DNA of 64,000 nt from Euleptes europaea (taxonomy: Eukaryota; Chordata; Lepidosauria; Squamata; Sphaerodactylidae). This document shows, piece by piece, positions 21,795-39,176 of this stretch; within the stretch, counting starts at the first letter, position 1; each line of letters opens with the position of its first letter. Below the pieces are notes generated by a model that saw only the letters and a list, made by a program, of their open reading frames with translations, made no database searches and was not told where the DNA came from. The position numbers were made by a program, and so were the translations under genes. The DNA lies in NCBI RefSeq assembly GCF_029931775.1, contig NC_079312.1, positions 7,819,821-7,883,820 on the forward strand, given 5' to 3'.

Positions 21795-22830
21795 CAGCTA
21801 TACTCAATTTAATACTGACCAACAGGCAAGAAATAGTAGATGAGATGAAGGGGTGGGGACCTTAGGGGGAAGTGATCATGTCCTCCTAGAATTAGTTTGT
21901 TGGGGGGGACCAAGGAAGTTCGTAGCCACACACGTCAGTTAGACTTTGGTAGGGCAGATTTTAATAAACTCAGAGGCCTGATGAGAATCATTCCATGCAC
22001 AAGACTGCTGGAAGGGAAAGGAGCAAGTGAAGGATGGGCTCTCCTAAAACACGAGCTCTTGCAAGCTCAAGCCCTCAGTATTCCAACAAGAAGGAAACAT
22101 GGTAGGGGGATACAAGAATCCAATGTGGATCAACAGAGAACTCCATGATGAGCTAAGGGAGAAAAAGGAAATGTTCAAGAAATGGAGGCAAGGACATACC
22201 TCTTGTTTGGAGGTTCTAGCAGGGGAGCGCAGCTATCGTATACCCTTGACCGAAGAACGGTACACTCCTCCTATCTGGGATGGTCGTCCTCTTCCACCGA
22301 GCGCGTAGCTTCGGGAGGGACGCAAGTGGAGCGGTGAGGGTTGGGGACACCCGCCTTGCCAGCTAGATCAGCCAAATCAACCCTAGCGATCAATGGGGTT
22401 ACAGATGTCGCAGCCAGATCGCCCTCACATCCAAGGACACACCTCTAAAGAGTATCTGCGGCTTGCTAGGCACTGTAGGTCAGCCATTAGAGAGGCCAAA
22501 GCTCAAAGTGAGCTGAGGATTCCAATAAGACTTTTGGCAGGGTTCCCCATGATGTTCTGATGGGTAAACTAAAGTACTGTGGACTGGACTTTAGGAACGT
22601 TAGGTGGATTTGGAACCAGTTGGAGAACCGTACTCAAAGAGTAGTTGTCAATGGCATTTCATCTGAATAGAGAGAAGTGTCCAGTTGGGTGCCACAGGGG
22701 TCAGTTCTGGGCCCGGTACTTTTCAATATTTTTATAAATGATCTGGATGAGGGTGTGGAGGGGCTACTCATTAAATTTGCAGATGACAACAAATTGGCAG
22801 GAGCAGTTGTCAATGAGTTTTGAACCTGAG
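21795..22830 (+). mobile_element. CR1 LINE body, interrupted by a 7SK retropseudogene
   Basis: The endonuclease end (SDHVLLEL-like, near 21870) is followed by a CR1 linker with MWINRELHDELREKKEMFKKWRQG (in two parts) up to 22200. The reverse transcriptase then continues at 22530-22800: [26 protein letters not shown] and [10 protein letters not shown]. The 7SK insert (22202-22432) splits it. Frames are broken. Confidence 0.88.
22202..22432 (-). pseudogene. 7SK snRNA retropseudogene, 3' truncated and tailless
   Basis: The minus strand from 22432 begins 'ggatgtgagggcgatctggc' and then follows 7SK closely: 'cgacatctgt', 'cattgatcgc', 'gggtgtcccc', 'tcccgaagct', 'gaagaggacgaccatccc', 'gtcaagggtatacg', ending 'ctagaacctccaaacaag'. 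It covers about the first 230-240 of 331 nucleotides. It is flanked by a 14-bp duplication with one mismatch ('aaggacatacctct' 22190-22203, 'aaggacacacctct' 22433-22446) and has no poly(A). It lacks the 3' hairpin and sits in a CR1, so it is not a working 7SK gene. Confidence 0.93.
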
Positions 22831-22832
22831 AA

Positions 22833-23379
22833 CTGAAGAGATTACAGTGCAAAATTAGTCCAACGAGAGACCCGGGGTGTTGTGTGTCCAGGTAATAGAC
22901 AAAATCTGGCACACCCTTTTCAGCTCCCACTTTGATAGAGAAACGTCGCATAGTTTGGCATGGGACCGGACTTTCATATGGTCGTGATTGGTTCAAGAAA
23001 TTAAGTTGGATTTGACTGGGCAGTTTGAAGTAGCTGCCCTCCAAATTCAGAGGGAAGAGTCAGAAAGGACACCCCACATTCCAAAGCACAGAAGTTTTCA
23101 AAGTAGCGGGTTTGGCTGCCTTGATGGCTCAGAGGTAATTGTTCATTAACTTGAAATGGTCTAGTATTCCTTTGATGAGAGGCTCTGGGGGGGTATGTAA
23201 AAGCCCTAGTGAAATCATGGCACCGTGATTGAATGTGCTCTAAACATTACAAACAGATGCACTCTCTCAAACTTATCCCAAAGATCCCCCCTTTGAACAT
23301 TCGGCTTTCAAGGGGATGCCCTTCAAAACAAATAAGACAAGACTGGGGATCAAATTGGGGTGTCTCAGCTGACAGAGGA

Positions 23380-23380
<1 letters not shown>
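22833..23380. other. Stretch between CR1 and the finger array
   Basis: About 550 bases with no recognisable gene. It probably holds the minus-strand gene's former 3' untranslated region; similarity to fingers fades near 23380. Confidence 0.4.
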
Positions 23381-30265
<6,885 letters not shown>

Positions 30266-32472
30266 TTAAAAAGGATTCTCCCCTGTGTGGATTCTTCGAT
30301 GTATTTGGAGATGGCCACTTTGACTGAATCTCTTTTCACAGTCTGAGCATTCAAAACGTTTCTCCCCTGTGTGGATTCTTTGATGTATTTGAAGATGGCC
30401 ACTTCGACTGAATCTCTTTCCACACTCTGAGCATTCAAAAGGTTTCTCCCCTGTGTGGATTCTTTGATGTTTTTGAAGACTGCTACTGACATTGAATCTC
30501 TTTCCACACTCTGAGCATTCAAAAGGTTTCTCCCCTGTGTGGATTCTTTGATGTTGTTGAAGTCTGCTACTGACATTGAATCTCTTTCCACACTCTGAGC
30601 ATTCAAAAGGATTCTCCCCTGTGTGGATTCTTTGATGTTTTTGAAGATTGCTACTGTCATTGAATCTCTTTCCACACTCTGAGCATTCAAAAGGTTTCTC
30701 CCCTGTGTGGATTCTTTCATGCGTTTGAAGACTGCTACTGTCATTGAATCTCTTTCCACACTCTGAGCATTCAAAAGGTTTCTCCCCTGTGTGGATTCTT
30801 TGATGTTTTTGAAGACTGCTACTGACATTGAATCTCTTTCCACACTCTGAGCATTCAAAAGGTTTCTCCCCTGTGTGGATTCTTTGATGTGTTTGAAGAT
30901 TGCTACTGACATTGAATCTCTTTCCACAGTCTGAGCATTCAAAAAGTTTCTCCCCTGTGTGGAGTCTTTGATGTTTTTGAAGACTGCTACTGATATTGAA
31001 TCTCTTTCCGCAGTCTGAGCATTCAAAAGGTTTCTCCCCTGTGTGGATTCTTTGATGTGTTTGAAGACTGCCACTTTGACTGAATTTCTTTCCACAGTCT
31101 GAGCATTCAAAAGGTTTCTCCCCTGTGTGGATTCTTTGATGTGTTTGAAGACTGCCACTTTGACTGAATTTCTTTCCACAGTCTGAGCATTCAAAAGGTT
31201 TCTCCCCTGTGTGGATTCTTTGATGTATTTGAAGATGGCCACTTTGACTGAATTTCTTTCCACAGTCTGAGCATTCAAAAGGTTTCTCCCCTGTGTGGAT
31301 TCTTTGATGTGTTTGAAGATTGCTACTGACATTGAATCTCTTTCCACACTCTGAGCATTCAAAAGGTTTCTCCCCTGTGTGGATTCTTTGATGGTTTTGA
31401 TGATTCCTACTGTCATTGAATCTCTTTCCGCAGTCTGAGCATTCAAATGTTTTGTCCCCTGTGTGGATTCTTTGATGTGTTTGAAGATGGCCACTTCGAC
31501 TGAATCTCTTTCCACACTCTGAGCATTCAAAAGGTTTCTCCCCTGTGTGGATTCTTTGATGTGTTTGAAGACTGCCACTTTGACTGAATTTCTTTCCACA
31601 GTCTGAGCATTCAAAAGGTTTCTCCCCTGTGTGGATTCTTTGATGTATTTGAAGATGGCCACTTTGACTGAATTTCTTTCCACAGTCTGAGCATTCAAAA
31701 GGTTTCTCCCCTTTGTGGATTCTTTGATGTGTTTGAATATGGCCAGTTCGATTGAATTTCTTTCCACACACCGTTTGGATTCTTTGACGTGTTTTAAGAC
31801 TGCCACTGTGACTGAATCTCTTTTCATGTTCTGAGCTGTCAATAGGCTTCCCCCCTGTGTGGGTTCTTTGGTGCACAAGAAGCTGTGATCTGCATATGAA
31901 GTACTTCCAACACCACAAGCATTTATGTGCCTCCGTTATACTATGCTTTGGGAAAATGGCCTTACTCCTTCTTCCATGAGAGAAAGTCCATCCACTACCA
32001 ATGCAGATCAAGGACTTCTGTCCTGAATGAATCCTTTGGTGTTGAATAGGATCTGAGTGAGTTCTTTGATGTGAAGTAAGGGCTGATTTCCAAATGAAGG
32101 TCTTTCTGCGTTCCATGCAAGCATATGGTTTAACTCCTGAGGGGATTTGCCTTTTGGAACTAACATTCATGTTCCTATGGAAGGTCTTTCTAAAGGCCAT
32201 ATTTTCACTTTCATGTTCCCTGGAGCGGATTCTCCAATTGGCACGGAAGTCTTTATTCCTTCTTGTTTTGGTTGACCTTTCTTCTTGGACTGGGATTTCA
32301 CGGAAGCCTCCTCCTTCGGACAGAATAGGCTTATCCCTCCTCTTGGCTGTGTGGCTTTCCTCCTGCCTCTGTGGTCCATCTCCATCCCTGAAGTTTCCTT
32401 TGGCGTTTTCATTCTTGGCTTTTTCCAAAGAGAACCCTTGGAATCCCACAACCGTCTCCTCTACTTGAGCTT
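30266..32472 (-). CDS. SCAN/KRAB zinc-finger gene, finger exon up to the nonsense codon
   Basis: The acceptor 'tctttattccag' precedes 32472, and the exon joins in phase 1 as KRAB-A exons require. An acidic, basic-patched region ([14 protein letters not shown], then KRRDKPIL) leads to a few eroded fingers and one intact early finger (CLWCWKYF). Seventeen canonical fingers follow (about 31700-30270), with linkers TGEKPFECS and few helix types ([32 protein letters not shown]). Translation ends where the conserved Glu codon GAA after PF reads TAA (30266-30268); fingers continue in the same frame beyond it. The product would be a nuclear DNA-binding protein. Whether the gene is expressed is unknown, and the damaged exon at 47401 argues for decay. 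Confidence 0.75.
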
Positions 32473-32792
32473 CTGGAATAAAGAAAGAGGTCCAGTCAGC
32501 ACATATGAATGAATCCAAGCCACCCATCAGGCACTGCCCACTAATGGGTGGCATTTCTTTTCTCAGACCTTCCCCCCTCCCCTAAATGGGCCATTGGACA
32601 CATTCCCAGCCAGAACTCCTCAGGTAGCAGCTTTTATAATCTGCCTACCCACTCCCTCCCCAAACTCCCTGTATGTACCTTAAGGTGGAAACGTGGCAAA
32701 GAAACATTCTCCCAATGGTCACATTTGACTTGTGCATTCTTTTGAGTCTGGACCCTTCCAACTTTATGATTCTGCTACTGATGATTAAATAG

Positions 32793-35700
32793 AAAAACAG
32801 AGTTTCACTTACCTGTAACTGTTGTTCATCTGATGGATCTTCTATGCAGTAACACATTGGGACTGCGCAGGCGCGGGCCAGCCACGGAAAAAATTGTCAG
32901 CTTCTAGCAAATTCCAAAAGAGTGCTCCCCCTCCCCTCGGGGCATGCAATCTCCCCACCCCCGAGTCACATGACCCAAGGAGGAGGGAGCACTCTTCCCT
33001 CCAGTTCTCCAACCTGCCGCCACGGAACCATCCACCATACTAGCGGAAGGGTCCCACAGCGGGGAAGGAGGGAGGGAATGTGTTACTGCATAGAAGATCC
33101 ATCAGATGAACAACAGTTACAGGTAAGTGAAACTCTGTTTTTCATCTGAATGGCTTCTATGCAGTCCCACATTGGGAGAGTAGCGAGCTCGCTTACCAGG
33201 ACGGTGGGTGTGGGACAATCACCGAAGCAGGGACTGCAGAACCGCACGTCCCACCGCTGCATCTTTTGCTGAATCCACATCCACAGCATAGTGTTTCATG
33301 AACGTCGATGGAGTGGACCAAGTGGCAGCTTTGCAGATGTCCCGGATATCTACTCTTGACGAGAAGGCGATGGAAGCCGCATACGCCCTGGTAGAATGGG
33401 CCTTGATCATAGGAGGGCAATCCTGATGAGCAAGGTCATAGGCCAACCTGATAGTACATGTAATCCATCGAGAGATGGTTTGTGGAGAAGCCCGCTGCCC
33501 TTTATGTTTCCCCCCAAAGCAGACAAAGAGGTTGTCCGCAGACCTAAAGGATTGGGTATGGTTAATATAGAACAGGAGAGCCCTCCTAACATCGAGTGAA
33601 TGAAGGGCTTTGTCAGCGTCTGAAGACGGGTTAGGGAAAAAAACAGGGAGGACGATGTCCTGCGAAAGGTGAAAAGCAGAAACTACCTTAGGTAGAAATG
33701 ATAACTTTGTTCTAAGGACTACTCTATTGGAGTGGAAGATAGTGTATGGAGGGGAATGGGATAGGGCCGACAAGTCATTCACCCTCCTTGCTGAGGTGAT
33801 TGCAACAAAAAATGCTGTCTTAAAGGAAAGCAAGGCCAAATTACAGGTGGCCAAAGGCTCAAAGGGGGAATTCATGAGGCAAGTGAGCACTAGAGACAGG
33901 CTCCACTGGGGAACTGGCGGGGCAGCGGGTGGATATAAGTTGTTTAGACCTTTCAAAAACTTTTTGGAAAGGGGGTGAGAGAAAACGGAAAAGGAGTCAA
34001 TCTCTGGGTGAAAGGCCGATATTGCGGCCAAATAAACCTTAATAAATGAGTTGGATAAGCCCTCATCCTTAAGGAACAGCAAGTAATCAAAGATACTAGG
34101 CAAAGGGCAGGTAACAGGAGAGATACCCTTATTCGATGACTAATCAGAGAAGCGTCTCCACTTAGTGTTGCAAGAACGACGTGTGGAAGCTTTGAGCGAA
34201 TGAAGGAGCACTTTGGCTACCCTATCTGACCATAGGCTTGAGGCAGGACCCTCCAGGCCGCTAGTTGTAGATTGGGAGGGTAGTGGGAGGGGTCTCTCGG
34301 GAGAAGTAGACACTGTCCGTGTGCAAGTGACTTGAGCACTGCGAACCATGATCTCCTGGGCCAGTAAGGGGTGACGAGGATGGCATCCGTGTTGTCCTGG
34401 ATCATCTTGGCAATAACCCTCTGAAGTAGAGGGAATGGGGGAAACAGATAAAATAGGGTTCCCTTCCAGGGTATTTGAAAAGCATCTTCCAGTGAGCCTG
34501 GGCTGACCCCCGCCCTGGAGTAAAACCTGGGGCATACCGCATTGGACTGCGTGGAAAAGAGGTCTACTAGAAAACGGCCCCACTGTTGAAAAACATGTTT
34601 CAAACATTCGTTGCTCAGTGTGATCTCGTGTGATAGGTTTGGGCGGTGACTCAGAGCATCGGCTAGTGTATTGCTCTTGCCCGCAATGTGAATTGCTAGG
34701 AGAGAGGCGTAGTGATGGATGGCCCATTCCCAAATGTCGCTGGCTTCTTTGCAGAGCAAAACAGACCTTGTGCCGCCCTGTTTGTTTAGGTAATACAAGG
34801 CAGTGGAGCTGTCTGGCAATTTGAACGTGCCGACCCATCAGGTACCCTGCAAACGAAGACAGAGCAAGACGGATGGCACGAAGCTCAAGCAAATTAATAT
34901 GCAGTATAGACTCCGAAGGAGACCATCTCCCCTGTGCAGTGAGATGATCGCAGTGAGCCCCCCAACCCACCAGGGAAGCATCAGTAAACAAAAATCTGTC
35001 AGGAGATTGTCTGCGGAAGGGAACCCCTGACAGAATATTGACGTCCAATGTCCACCATCGTAGAGAAGATAACACGTATCTAGGGATGGACAAACGTTTA
35101 AATTGTGGGTCCACATTAATTGTAAAGGCTCTAACAAACCAGTTTTGCAGTGGACGCATTCTAAGCCTAGCAAACTCCACCACCGCCGTTGTGGAGGCCA
35201 TAAGGCCCAACAATTTTTGGATTCGATGTGCTGATTGGAACCTATTGCAAACAAAACTGTTCACCAGTTTTCTGATAGCATAAACTCTAGGTGGAGGAAG
35301 AAAAGCCTGGGCCAAGGGAGCATCCAAGTACGCCCCAATAAACGTCTGGGCCCGTGCGGGGGTTAAGTGAGACTTCTCAAAATTGACTAAAAGGCCTAAA
35401 TTGTGAAGCGTTGCGATGATCAAATCCATGTGTGAGGACAATTCAGGTTGTGAGTGGGCCACCACCAACCAGTCATCGAGGTAAGGGAATATAACGCATC
35501 CCTTAAGGGCAAGTTGCGGAACCACCACAGCGAGGCATTTAGTGAAAGTCCTAGGGGCAGTGGACAAGCCGAACGGCAACACATTATATTGGTAGCACCT
35601 GTTATTGCACCAAAAACGTAAATAACGGCGACACTGATCGTGAATCACGTTATGAAAATACGCGTCACTACTGCGAACCACATGTGAGCATCAAGGAAAG

Positions 35701-38700
35701 GAAGCACCTCAGGTAGGGTAAGCATACGAAATTTCCTGGTCTTGACAAAAAGGTTAAGATCCTGCAGATCCAGGATAGGGCGCTTCCCTCCGCCTTTCTT
35801 ATCCACTAAGAAAAAACGGGAGTAGAACCCGTGATTCAGGTCTGAAGGAGACACCTCAGAAACTGCTCTCTTAGACAGTAGGGCGTGGACCTCAGCGGAA
35901 AGGAGCTCAGAGTCATGCGAGACAGAATGGGCAACAGGCCTAAAAGGAGGAAGAGAATCAAATTCGATGAAATAACCATATTTTATTATTTTAAGAACCC
36001 AAACGTCAGTAGTGATAAACGACCACTGGGAGAAAAAGTGACAACCGGTCACGAAAATTAACATGCACGTCTAGTCATGTTTGTTTTGCCCTAGGAAAGG
36101 AACCAGGGGATCCCCTCTGACCCCTACGGGATCTATTCTTGTTAGTGAACTTCCTCTCCTGTTGAGGACGAGGAAAGGACGGGCGGAAGGGGGGTTGATG
36201 AGGAAGGGCCTGGAACCTATACGGGCGGGTGGACTGGGCAGCCGGGCGGCCAAAATAGCGCCTCTTATTATCGGAGGGCTGTCGAGTAATACCAAGGGAC
36301 TTTGCGTTCATTTTGTTCTTCTTAAGGCGATCTAAGAACATGTCAGTTTGATCACTAAAGAGAACCGTGCCCTCGAATGGGAGGTCCTCTATGCGAGCCT
36401 TAGTATCAAGGGGCAGTGCGGATTGGCGCAACCACGCATGTCTCCTGATAACTATAGCAGAAGCTATAGCCTTACTTGACGAATCCGTCACGTGTCGGGC
36501 AGCAGCTGTTGCCTCGCCAGAGACATTCCCTCTGATTGAATTGCAAAGACCGACGGACGTTGGTCATCAGGGATGAGGGAAATTTGGGGGGATATGCGGT
36601 TCCAAAGGGCGAACTGATATCTCGCCATCATGGCCATAAAATTCGAAATGCGGACACTGACCGCTGTGGAGGAGTACACCTTCCTTGCCAGGGTGTCTAA
36701 CTTACGACCTTCTCGTGGGGAGGTGTGGGGAGGTGTGGGACCCAGACCTGAACTTTCCAGGAAGGGCCTCGGCTATGATAGAGTTGGGGGGGGATGTTGG
36801 TAGAGGAATTCCCCACCTTCCTTTCGTATTTTGTACAAATTTTCTATACGCTTGGTGGAGGAAGGGACTAAGGCTGGTTTAGCCCAATTGGCATGCAGGA
36901 TCTCCAAGAGACTCTTAAGTATAGGGAACACTGCAGGGCCCACATCAGGGTTATGCAAAATATCCATGACATCATCAATAGGAGCAGACTCCTCAGGTTT
37001 GACATCTATTTTGAGAGCCTTTGCCATGCGTATTAATTGCTCCGCATATAGGCGAACATCTCCCGTAGGGAATAACGGTTTAGGGTCCCCAACTGAGTCG
37101 TCGGGCGAAGGCAAGGATGTACGGGTGTCATCATCATCATATTCATGTGAGAGTGAGGGATCGTAATCAGGGTCATAGTCCGAGTTATAGTCGGCTGCCA
37201 GGGAAACAGGGGACCTTGACAAGGGGCGCCTCGAGGGTGAGCGGGGTCGGGAATGAGAACGACCGCGATGAAGGACTGGCGACCTCGAATCAATCGAAGG
37301 CGTTGTGTACCGGTGACGATGCGGTCGGCTGTAGTGAGCACGACAATCAGTCCGAGCAGAACGACCCCGATGACTCGAACGACTCCGACGGCCAGACACA
37401 CTGCGACGGTCATGACGACTCCGATTAACAGAACGATCCCGGTGGTCATGACGACTCCGGTGATCAGATCGGCTCTGACGGGCGGAACGACTGCGACAAC
37501 TCGAGCGACTTCTACGGTTCGAGCAACTTGCCCTGCTCGGGAGGCTCCGATGACTCGAACGGCTTCGACGGGGCGAACGACTCCGACGGCTGGAATGGCT
37601 CCGACAGATCGAACGGCTCCGATGGATCGAACGGCTCCGATGAGGAGAACGGCTCCGATGAGGAGAACGGCTCCGATGAGGAGATCGGCTCCGACGAGTC
37701 GAACGGCTCCGATGGGGAGGGGTCCGACGGGAAGGGCTCCGACGGGAAGGGCTCCGACGGGAGCGGCTCCGACTGCAAGATCCACTGCGGCGGGCCGAGC
37801 GGCCTCGACTTTGGGAACGACTCCGGCCAGCAGATGGGGTCGGTGGTTCCCGAGCATCATCTTTGGAGCACAACTGAGCGGCACCATCTTGGGACTCTTG
37901 CGGCTCCAGGGCAATGCCCCTGTCCAGGGGTACTTGTGGCACGTCCTTGTAAAGATGAAGGAGGTGCTCCTTGAATTCCACCGATACCTCCTGGGCCCTG
38001 CTCGGATCTGGAGCCGAGGGGGTTGCCAGGGGATGAGGAGGGGAGTCCTCCACAGTAATGATCGGCTCAGCAGAACGCGGGGCCACGACGGGCTGAGGAT
38101 GGAGTCGTGATGGCATCAACGACAGCCGGCGTCTAGAAGACCTCGACGACTTCGAAGGCGAGCGGCGCCGACCCCTCTTTGAGGATTCCAACGGGGACTT
38201 CGGCGGCCTAGAAGGCGGACGACGCCTAGGAGACCTCGAGCGGGAAGCACGCTTTGAAGAGCCGTGGCCATCTTGGGAGCCCGGGGCTATAAACCTTGCC
38301 GGACGAAGAACTACCGAGGAGGGCTTCTCCGAAACGGAGACCCCAGTAGGTTTGGCGACAAGGGCCCCATCGGAGGAGGACGCCTTACCAGCAGGGCGAT
38401 CGGACGAATCCTCCTGAGGATGAAGGGACACCTTGTAGAGGTGGGAGATGAGGCGGGTCGAACGTTCCCTCAGAGCCTTGGCCGTAAGTTTTCCGCAGCT
38501 CTTGCATGAGGAGGAAACGTGGCCTTCTCCCAAACAAAGTAAGCACTCCTTGTGAGGGTCAGATTTAGCAACCTTCGCCCCTCAAGAAGAGCACTTCTTG
38601 AATGGAGCGATCTTCTTAGACTCCATTACTATTGCTAGAACGAAGCTAAGCACGTTCTCTCTCCGTGGCGGCAGAAAGAGAACTGGAGGGAAGAGTGCTC

Positions 38701-38854
38701 CCTCCTCCTTGGGTCATGTGACTCGGGGGCGGGGAGATTGCATGCCCCGAGGGGAGGGGGAGCACTCTTTTGGAATTTGCTAGAAGCTGACAATTCTTCT
38801 CCGTGGCTGGCCTGCGCAGTCCCAATGTGGGACTGCATAGAAGCCATTCAGATG
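32793..38854 (-). mobile_element. DIRS-type tyrosine-recombinase retrotransposon A (fossil)
   Basis: This 6.06-kb minus-strand element has the DIRS plan. Its inverted terminal repeats lie at about 32793-33010 and 38650-38854. An internal complementary region at about 33077-33177 joins the complements of both ends. Parts in 5' to 3' order: a gag-like protein at 36773-38533 with a long Arg-Ser-rich stretch; reverse transcriptase and RNase H at about 34140-36490 (motifs VLPFGLSTAP, YLDDWLV, LFTDAS); and a tyrosine recombinase at 33219-34103 (SARRV, HSTRAYAAS, CKAATWSTPSTF). Long open stretches remain, so it looks young, but it is broken, with roughly two or three breaks. It lies in the KRAB-to-finger intron of the minus-strand gene. 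Confidence 0.9.
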
Positions 38855-38879
38855 AAGAGATGTTTTGATACCTCTCTTT

Positions 38880-39125
38880 ACTCTAGCCTAAAGAGTCTCA
38901 AAGTCCCTTACAAATCACATTCCTGGCCTCTCCCAACAACAGGCATCTAGTGAGGTAGGTGGGGTTGAGAGAATTCTGAGAGAACTTTGGCTGGCCCAAG
39001 ATCACCCAGCAGGCTTCATGTGGAGCAGCAGGGAAACAAACCTCTTTCGCCAGACTAGACTCCCACACTCTTAACCACAGCACTACTCCCCTACTCTTAA
39101 CCACTACACCACACTGGTTGTCCAC
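38880..39125 (-). mobile_element. SINE between the two DIRS elements, minus strand
   Basis: The complement of the 'gtggtgtagtggttaagagc' SINE family, with head near 39110 and body landmarks 'aacaacaggcatctagtgag', 'ggtaggtggggttgagag' and 'gatcacccagcaggcttcat'. Confidence 0.8.
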
Positions 39126-39176
39126 ATGAAGTTAGAGAGATTATTCTTATATGGGGGAGGAAAAGATATCCAAGGA

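Noticed and set aside
22202-22432. Functional 7SK gene
   Set aside because: It lacks the 3' third and the terminator, has flanking duplications and sits within a CR1.
37117-38110. Plus-strand open frames rich in Thr/Arg or Asp/Gly/Ser
   Set aside because: They are antisense shadows of the Arg-Ser-rich gag-like region, produced by its repetitive codons.
36773-38533. Host SR splicing-factor gene
   Set aside because: The Arg-Ser-rich frame lies between DIRS termini, upstream of the reverse transcriptase on the same strand, in the gag position.
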